Below, piece by piece: positions 14,473 to 18,904 of a stretch of DNA of 18,904 nucleotides (the first letter of the stretch is position 1; each line of letters opens with the position of its first letter). The stretch lies in assembly GCA_036351435.1 (NCBI GenBank), contig JAZBPA010000094.1, positions 1 to 18,904 on the forward strand, given 5' to 3'. The translations under genes were made by a program, and so were the position numbers. Source of the DNA: JAAUQA01 sp036351435 (lineage in GTDB: Bacteria; Pseudomonadota; Gammaproteobacteria; Competibacterales; Competibacteraceae). The notes beneath the pieces are model-generated. The model saw only the letters and a program-made list of their open reading frames with translations. It searched no databases and was not told the origin of the DNA.

Positions 14473-15957
14473 ATGACAACCGCATTATTAGCCATTGATC
14501 AGGGCACAACCAGTTCACGTGCGATCATTTTCGATCAAGATGGCCGAATTTTACGCACTGCGCAACAAGAATTCCGACAAATTTATCCCCAACTCGGTTG
14601 GGTAGAACATGACCCGGAAGCTATTTGGGACACCACCCAAGCCGTTTGCCGCGAAGTATTGCAAAGTGGGGAAGAACCGGTTGCCGCTATCGGCATTACC
14701 AATCAACGTGAAACCGTCGTGGTGTGGAATCGAAAAACCGGGAAACCGGTTTATAACGCCATTGTCTGGCAAGACCGGCGCACCGCCGACCGCTGCAAGG
14801 AATTAGCGGAAGCAGGCCAGGAACCCATGATTACCGCGAAAACCGGTTTAATCATTGATCCCTATTTTTCAGCCACTAAAATAGCCTGGATTCTTGATCA
14901 TGTTCCCGGCGTCCGTGAAAAGGCGGAAGTCGGCGAATTAGCTTTCGGTACGATCGACAGCTTTGTCCTATGGCGATTGACCAAGGGTCAGGTTCATGCC
15001 ACCGACGTGACTAATGCCTCACGCACTCTTTTGTTTAATATCCATACCCAGGATTGGGACGATGAGTTACTAAAGCTGTTCGATATTCCGCGTTCATTAC
15101 TGCCGGAAGTCAAAGACTGTGCCGCCGATTTCGGTGTCAGCGCGACTGACGTGTTGGGGCAATCCATACCGATCTGTGGTATTGCCGGTGACCAACAAGC
15201 AGCGCTGATCGGCCAAGTATGTTTCGAGCCGGGCATGATCAAGAGCACTTACGGCACCGGTTGTTTTGCGGTCCTCAATACCGGTGCGCAGCCCGTAGCC
15301 TCCAAAAACCGGTTGTTGACCACCATCGGTTACCGCTTGAACGGTGAAATCACTTATGCGCTGGAAGGTTCGATTTTTATCGCCGGGGCCGGTGTGCAAT
15401 GGTTGAGAGACGGGCTCAAAATCATTGAATCGGCCAAGGAAACCGAAGCGTTAGCAAAGTGCCTCGAATCCAATCAAGGGGTCTATCTAGTCCCGGCGTT
15501 TACCGGTTTAGGCGCACCACACTGGGACCCGCATGCACGAGCCGCGTTGTTCGGTTTAACTCGTGATAGCGGCCCCGCTGAACTGGTGCGGGCCACTCTG
15601 GAATCGGTGTGTTATCAAACCCATGATTTGCTGGTCGCCATGACTAATGACGGCGCAGCGACACCGACTACGCTACGAGTAGACGGGGGCATGGTCGCCA
15701 ATAATTGGTTGCTGCAAGCTATGGCCGACATATTGGGCCTGAGCGTTGAACGCCCCCGAGTGATCGAAACGACCGCGTTGGGCGCTGCGTATTTAGCCGG
15801 TTTGCAAGTTGGCTTGTATGGGTCGCTGGACGATCTCAAACAACACTGGCATCGGGATCGGCGCTGTGATCCGCAGTTGAATCAAGCGAATCGCGAACAG
15901 CTTTTGCGGGGTTGGCACAAGGCCGTGAAATGTACTCGGGAGTTTTCAGCAGAGTAG
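14473..15957 (+). CDS. glpK: Glycerol kinase
   Basis: A 494-residue cytoplasmic kinase of the FGGY family that phosphorylates glycerol with ATP to sn-glycerol-3-phosphate, trapping it in the cell and making the inducer of GlpR. Family blocks are all present: LAIDQGTTSSRAIIFDQDG at the start, GWVEHDPEAIWDTT, GITNQRETVVVWNRKTGKPV, IVWQDRRTAD, the signature region GMIKSTYGTGCF, GAPHWDPHARAALFGLTR and LRVDGGMVANNWLLQAMAD near the end. Length is normal for GlpK. AAGAGG is seven bases before the ATG. It is divergent from glpR, with putative operator half-sites between. No clear terminator follows; a small GTAGC-TTA-GCTAC hairpin overlaps the stop and is followed by ACCTTTT. The gene ends right beside a truncated DUF4160 remnant. 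Confidence 0.97.
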   Translation: MTTALLAIDQGTTSSRAIIFDQDGRILRTAQQEFRQIYPQLGWVEHDPEAIWDTTQAVCREVLQSGEEPVAAIGITNQRETVVVWNRKTGKPVYNAIVWQDRRTADRCKELAEAGQEPMITAKTGLIIDPYFSATKIAWILDHVPGVREKAEVGELAFGTIDSFVLWRLTKGQVHATDVTNASRTLLFNIHTQDWDDELLKLFDIPRSLLPEVKDCAADFGVSATDVLGQSIPICGIAGDQQAALIGQVCFEPGMIKSTYGTGCFAVLNTGAQPVASKNRLLTTIGYRLNGEITYALEGSIFIAGAGVQWLRDGLKIIESAKETEALAKCLESNQGVYLVPAFTGLGAPHWDPHARAALFGLTRDSGPAELVRATLESVCYQTHDLLVAMTNDGAATPTTLRVDGGMVANNWLLQAMADILGLSVERPRVIETTALGAAYLAGLQVGLYGSLDDLKQHWHRDRRCDPQLNQANREQLLRGWHKAVKCTREFSAE

Positions 15958-15974
15958 CTTAGCTACACCTTTTC
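15954..15974 (+). terminator. Possible weak hairpin terminator at the glpK stop
   Basis: GTAGC (15954-15958) pairs with GCTAC (15962-15966) around a TTA loop and is followed by ACCTTTT. The stem has only five pairs and the U-run is short and displaced, so termination would be weak at best. It overlaps the glpK stop codon and lies at the edge of a truncated gene. Confidence 0.25.
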
Positions 15975-16056
15975 ATGTCTACTACGCGGAGCACAAAGCA
16001 ACAGTAGATATTCGCTCGTGCGAAGTAAAAGAAGGTAATCTTCCGAGAAAACAAAC

Positions 16057-16059
16057 TAA
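16057..16059. repeat. Target-site duplication, left copy (TAA)
   Basis: TAA directly outside the left inverted repeat, matched by TAA at 17003-17005. A 3-base TNA duplication is usual for part of the IS5 family. If the element ends one base further in, the duplication would be CTAAG (5 bases); the uninterrupted site is the same either way. Confidence 0.75.
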
Positions 16060-16079
16060 GAAGCTGTTTTAAAAATCCC
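16060..16079. repeat. Left terminal inverted repeat of the IS
   Basis: Twenty bases, exact reverse complement of 16983-17002. The outer part GAAGCTG would be the cleavage end and the inner TTTTAAAAATCCC the transposase-binding part. Confidence 0.92.
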
Positions 16080-16099
16080 CCCAGTGGCCGAATTGAATA

Positions 16100-16909
16100 T
16101 CAAGCCAGTCTGCGGATCAGGATGGCAATCATGGTGATTTGAATCAGGGCCTCACTATTGCGGGTGAGCGTCTCGTAGTCTTTGCTGTGACGGCGATAGC
16201 CGCCAAGCCAACCAAACGCCCGTTCGGCCACCCAGCGTTTGGGAACGACCTGAAATCCCTTACCCTGGTGATCGGTCACTTCCAGATCAATCCGGTGAGT
16301 ACGTTTCAGGCGGTGCACCCACTCACGCAAAGGCTCACCGGAATAGCCGGCATCAACCCAGAGTTTGCGCAACCGGCAGACACCCTTGATGAACCACCGG
16401 TTCAGGATTTCCTTGAGCCCCTCACGGTCGCCTCCGTTAGCTGCCGTGACGACCACACAGAGGATCAGTCCCAACGTGTCGGTGAGTACGTGCCGTTTGC
16501 GCCCTTTGATTTTCTTGTTGCCATCAAAGCCCACTTGTGTGGTCGGTTGCATCGCCGCTTTGACGCTTTGGCTGTCAATGCAACCAGCGGTGGGTTCAGC
16601 ATGACGACCCTGGCGACGGCGTTCTTTCATATTCAATTCCTCCATCAGCCCTTGCCACACGGTTAAGTGGCTCCAGCGATTAAAGCACCCGTAGACCGTC
16701 TGCCACGGACCAAACTCCCGCGGTAGCCAGCGCCATTGACAGCCGGTCTTAACCACATACAGTATCCCATCAAAGAGGTGACGGCGATTACTGAAGGGCC
16801 GTCCCCGTTGACCCGGCCCGCTTTTCGGTTCCGGCAACAACGGTTCGATTAACGCCCATTGACTATCCGTCAAATCCGTCGGATAGTGAGTTTGAGCCTT
16901 TGTGCTCAT
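16100..16909 (-). CDS. IS5-family DDE transposase
   Basis: A 269-residue transposase that cuts and joins the ends of its insertion sequence. The N-terminal region YPTDLTDSQWALIEPLLP and the block GILYVVKTGCQWRWLPREF are typical of the IS5 family (DUF4096-type N-terminus). The catalytic triad is visible: D112 in CIDSQSVKA, D186 in WVDAGYSGEP, and E229 in WVAERAFGWLGGYRRHSKDYE with the YREK-like residues after it. Also seen is the family block KKIKGRKRHVLTDTLGL. Length is normal and there is no frameshift between two frames, unlike IS427-type members. It fills most of the element between the two inverted repeats and is read opposite to the interrupted gene. Confidence 0.95.
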   Translation of the reverse strand: MSTKAQTHYPTDLTDSQWALIEPLLPEPKSGPGQRGRPFSNRRHLFDGILYVVKTGCQWRWLPREFGPWQTVYGCFNRWSHLTVWQGLMEELNMKERRRQGRHAEPTAGCIDSQSVKAAMQPTTQVGFDGNKKIKGRKRHVLTDTLGLILCVVVTAANGGDREGLKEILNRWFIKGVCRLRKLWVDAGYSGEPLREWVHRLKRTHRIDLEVTDHQGKGFQVVPKRWVAERAFGWLGGYRRHSKDYETLTRNSEALIQITMIAILIRRLA

Positions 16910-16982
16910 CGTGCTGACCTCGTCTCATAGTTGGGTGAGACTTTCTATGACGTCAGGTCAGCACAATCACTTCACTCCCAAC

Positions 16983-17002
16983 GGGATTTTTAAAACAGCT
17001 TC
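16983..17002. repeat. Right terminal inverted repeat of the IS
   Basis: Exact reverse complement of the left repeat at 16060-16079. It lies about 74 bases upstream of the transposase start, so the transposase promoter should lie between. Confidence 0.92.
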
Positions 17003-17005
17003 TAA
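17003..17005. repeat. Target-site duplication, right copy (TAA)
   Basis: Matches TAA at 16057-16059 on the other side of the element. The next base completes the AAG codon of the interrupted DUF4160 gene. Confidence 0.75.
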
Positions 17006-17119
17006 GCTCGTATTAGCATGGGCCGAACTACATCAAGAAGATCTAATGGCCAACTGGAATCTGTTGATGAACGGAGAAGAGCCTTTCAAGATTCAACCTC
17101 TTCAGTAAGGAGGTGTCAA

Positions 17120-17364
17120 ATGCACCCCTCAGTAGTAAAGGTAGTTCCCTGTGAAGATTACGTACTATCCGTTGTGTTTGACAATGGCGAGTCCGGTACG
17201 TTGGATATGAAATCAGTGTTGGATTTTGGTGTCTTCAAACGGCTGGAAGACCAAGCTACATTCAGACTGTCCGGGTCAGTTTCGATACTATCGCTTGGGA
17301 TTCCGGTGTTGATCTTGACCCCGAATATGTTTATGCGAAATGCAAAATCTTTAGTAGAGCATAG
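17120..17364 (+). pseudogene. DUF2442 gene with a single-base frameshift
   Basis: The ATG at 17120 has a strong AAGGAGG six bases upstream and begins MHPSVVKVVPCEDYVLSVVF, DNGESGTLDMKSVLDFGVF, KRLEDQ, as in DUF2442 proteins. After codon 45 the frame leaves the family: the uninterrupted frame goes on to a stop at 17384-17386 with unrelated FRLSGSVSILSLGIP. The other frame, from about 17257, reads YIQTVRVSFDTIAWDSG then VDLDPEYVYAKC and stops at 17362-17364. That is the expected DUF2442 C-terminus. A loss of one base near 17255-17257 explains this. DUF2442 proteins usually pair with DUF4160, the gene just upstream, which is also broken. A read error could mimic the lesion; the broken partner makes true decay more likely. 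Confidence 0.85.
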
Positions 17365-17563
17365 CAAGCTGTTCAAGCAGACGTGAATTAGCGGCAATCC
17401 GTTTTATCGCCGATTTACCTGATTTACTGGGCATTTGAGAAGATTTCAATCAATTCCCCAGCGTTGGGTCCGCAAGACGTACCATCTAACAGCACAGTGA
17501 CTTAAAAAAGCTTTCGGAAGTCTGATGGCATGATTGGACCAATAGCGTAAATGGAGCATCATT

Positions 17564-18904
17564 GTGATTCGCAAGATTGCCATTCGCAACTACCGCCTTT
17601 TTCGTTCGTTCGACCTCGACTTCGCTGAAGGCATTAATACGCTTGTCGGAGCGAACGATACCGGCAAGTCCACCTTGATTGAGGCTATCAATCTCGCCCT
17701 CACTGGTCGTCTAAATGGCCGATCCCTAGCGCAGGGATTATCGCCTTATCTCCTCAATATGGAAGCGACACGAGAGTACACGGAGAAACTTAAAGCCAAT
17801 TCAAAACCAGCTCCCACCCCACCAAGCATGATCATTGAAGTCTACCTAGAAGAATCAGATCAGACAGCGATCCTGCGTGGCAGCAACAACCTCTACGGTG
17901 AAGACGCTTTCGGTATTCGTATCCAAGCTAAATTGTCGCCGGATTATCACGATGAGTACCAAAGTTTCATCGCTGATCCTTCGGGAATTCAACTTGTACC
18001 CACTGAATACTACAAAATTGATTGGCTCGGGTTTCACGGATCAGGAATTACAGCACGAAGCGTCCCTGCATCAGCTTCAGTGATTGATCCGGCTAACATA
18101 CACTTGCAGTCTGGCGTCGATCACCACATGCAACAGATTCTCCGGACAAATCTTGATGACAAGGAACGCGCCGAGCTATCACGTCAATACCGGAGTCTTC
18201 GCGAGGAATTTAATGAGAAAGAGACCGTCAGGGAAATCAATGAACGTTTGAAATCCACGAACGATGCGATAACGGATCGCAAGCTGAGTCTCGCCATTGA
18301 TATCTCGCAACGCTATACATGGGAGAGCAGCCTTGCTGCTCATCTAGACAACCTTCCTTTCCCGCTTATCGGAAAAGGTGAACAGAACGCTCTCAAGACA
18401 CTTTTGGCCCTCGGACGCAGGGCAGATGACGCACATATGGTGCTCATTGAGGAACCAGAAAACCACCTTTCATTCACCAGCCTCAGAAAGCTCATCACAC
18501 GCATTGAGAAGCACTGTGCAGGTAAACAGGTCATAATTGCAACGCATAGTAACTTCGTTCTGAACAAGCTAGGGTTACAAAACCTAATTCTACTGGGTCC
18601 AGGGACAACGACCCGAATTACAGACCTTCCAAAGGATACTGTCGACTACTTCAAGAAACTTGCTGGTTTCGACACGCTTCGACTGGTCCTTGCAAAAGGA
18701 GCCATCCTTGTTGAAGGTCCCTCGGATGAACTCATCGTCCAGCGGGCTTACAAAGATGCAAAAGGAAAGTTGCCGATTGACAATGATATTGATGTAATCA
18801 GTGTTGGCCTCGCTCACAAGCGTTTTCTTGATCTCGCGATTCGGCTTCAGCGCCGCGTTTGGATCGTCACAGACAATGATCGAAAGACTATTGATGAGGT
18901 CCAA
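17564..18904 (+). CDS. OLD-family ATPase with TOPRIM nuclease domain, 5' part
   Basis: Open for 447 codons to the window edge and continuing beyond. Starts at GTG 17564 (MIRKIAIRNYRLFRSFDLDF), with TGGAG nine bases upstream; an in-frame stop at 17543 excludes longer forms. ABC/SMC-type ATPase: Walker A GANDTGKST (residues 29-37), a signature-like region IGKGEQNALKTLLALG, Walker B VLIEEPENHL (293-302) and an H-loop-like IIATHSNFVLNKL. This is followed by a TOPRIM domain: ILVEGPSDE with E384, and WIVTDND with D437 and D439, the acidic metal-binding residues. This layout is that of OLD family nucleases, including GajA of the Gabija anti-phage system, which has a UvrD-like helicase gene next to it. 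That partner is not within the window, so the system cannot be fixed. It stands after a mobile-element-scarred stretch, fitting an accessory defence gene. Confidence 0.88.
   Translation, partial: MIRKIAIRNYRLFRSFDLDFAEGINTLVGANDTGKSTLIEAINLALTGRLNGRSLAQGLSPYLLNMEATREYTEKLKANSKPAPTPPSMIIEVYLEESDQTAILRGSNNLYGEDAFGIRIQAKLSPDYHDEYQSFIADPSGIQLVPTEYYKIDWLGFHGSGITARSVPASASVIDPANIHLQSGVDHHMQQILRTNLDDKERAELSRQYRSLREEFNEKETVREINERLKSTNDAITDRKLSLAIDISQRYTWESSLAAHLDNLPFPLIGKGEQNALKTLLALGRRADDAHMVLIEEPENHLSFTSLRKLITRIEKHCAGKQVIIATHSNFVLNKLGLQNLILLGPGTTTRITDLPKDTVDYFKKLAGFDTLRLVLAKGAILVEGPSDELIVQRAYKDAKGKLPIDNDIDVISVGLAHKRFLDLAIRLQRRVWIVTDNDRKTIDEVQ

Larger units (their letters stand above)
16060..17002 (-). 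mobile_element. Complete IS5-family insertion sequence (IS1031-like group), 943 bp
   Basis: The element is bounded by perfect 20-bp terminal inverted repeats (16060-16079 and 16983-17002) starting GAAGCTGTTTTAAAAATCCC. It is flanked by a TAA duplication and encodes one full-length DDE transposase on the minus strand. Size, single open frame and 3-base duplication fit the IS1031-like part of the IS5 family. It sits inside a DUF4160 gene and the two halves of that gene still join in frame when it is removed, so insertion was simple. Intact ends and transposase suggest it could still be active. Confidence 0.93.
15968..17108 (+). pseudogene. DUF4160 gene, 5'-truncated and split by an IS5-family element
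   Basis: Two pieces of one reading frame flank the insertion sequence. The left piece (15968-16059) reads PFHVYYAEHKATVDIRS then CEVKEGNLPRKQT; the right piece (from 17004) reads KLVLAWAELHQEDLMANW then NLLMNGEEPFKIQPLQ and a stop at 17106. Removing the element and one copy of the TAA duplication rejoins them exactly in frame (CAA ACT AAG CTC). The joined product matches the DUF4160 family, small proteins usually paired with DUF2442 and suspected to be toxin-antitoxin-like. About the first 25 residues expected before the FHVYY block are missing: the recognisable frame begins directly after the glpK stop, with no start codon. So the gene was first shortened or later cut at the 5' side, and was also interrupted. 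It cannot make the normal protein. Confidence 0.85.

Noticed and set aside
16139..16666. Plus-strand open frame inside the insertion sequence
   Set aside because: Antisense to the transposase, which has all its catalytic motifs; a shadow frame.
17120..17386. Intact 88-residue gene as an unbroken reading frame
   Set aside because: The last third does not match DUF2442, while another frame does over more than 25 residues, so the unbroken frame is a result of a frameshift.
17387..17563. Promoter or RNA element between DUF2442 and the OLD-family gene
   Set aside because: I looked for -35/-10 pairs and stem-loops and found none convincing; only a weak ribosome site near the GTG.
1..18904. CRISPR array, tRNA or rRNA genes
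   Set aside because: No regularly spaced repeats and no recognisable tRNA or rRNA segments were seen on either strand.

Overview
The window looks like a chromosomal segment of a Gram-negative proteobacterium, most likely gammaproteobacterial. GC content looks to be a little over 50% by eye. It carries periplasmic binding-protein transport, a membrane glycerol-3-phosphate dehydrogenase and a MoxR/DUF58/DUF4381/BatA-type cluster. I cannot name the genus from the sequence alone.

Layout. (1) Positions 1-2722, minus strand: MoxR AAA+ ATPase, DUF58 protein, DUF4381 membrane protein and the first 50 residues of a BatA-like VWA membrane protein, tightly packed and translationally coupled. (2) 2841-4028, plus strand: an iron-type alcohol dehydrogenase, divergent from moxR. 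(3) 4085-4630, minus strand: a pyridoxamine-phosphate-oxidase-fold protein. (4) 4722-15957: a glycerol uptake and catabolism locus. On the minus strand, in transcription order, lie glpR (13563-14345), glpD, a second DeoR/GlpR paralogue, the two ABC ATPases glpS and glpT, the permeases glpP and glpQ, the small membrane protein glpU and the binding protein glpV. A strong intrinsic terminator closes the run. glpK is divergent on the plus strand, sharing its upstream region with glpR. (5) 15958-18904: an accessory stretch. It holds an N-terminally truncated DUF4160 gene split by a complete 943-bp IS5-family element, its usual partner DUF2442 with a frameshift, and the first 447 codons of an OLD-family ATPase/TOPRIM nuclease that runs off the window and may be part of an anti-phage system such as Gabija.

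How the genes work together. GlpV should bind glycerol in the periplasm, GlpP/GlpQ (with GlpU) carry it inward, and GlpS/GlpT hydrolyse ATP. GlpK phosphorylates glycerol and GlpD oxidises glycerol-3-phosphate to dihydroxyacetone phosphate, passing electrons to quinone. No GlpF-type facilitator gene is present. Half-sites resembling GlpR operators lie between glpR and glpK and over a candidate glpD promoter.

Most interesting points: the two transporter ATPases have complementary motif losses that predict one canonical and one degenerate ATP site; the second GlpR-like protein keeps its effector domain but has lost the DNA-contacting residues of its helix-turn-helix; the DUF4160/DUF2442 pair shows three separate lesions whose order can partly be read; and the OLD nuclease gene at the right edge is a defence candidate.
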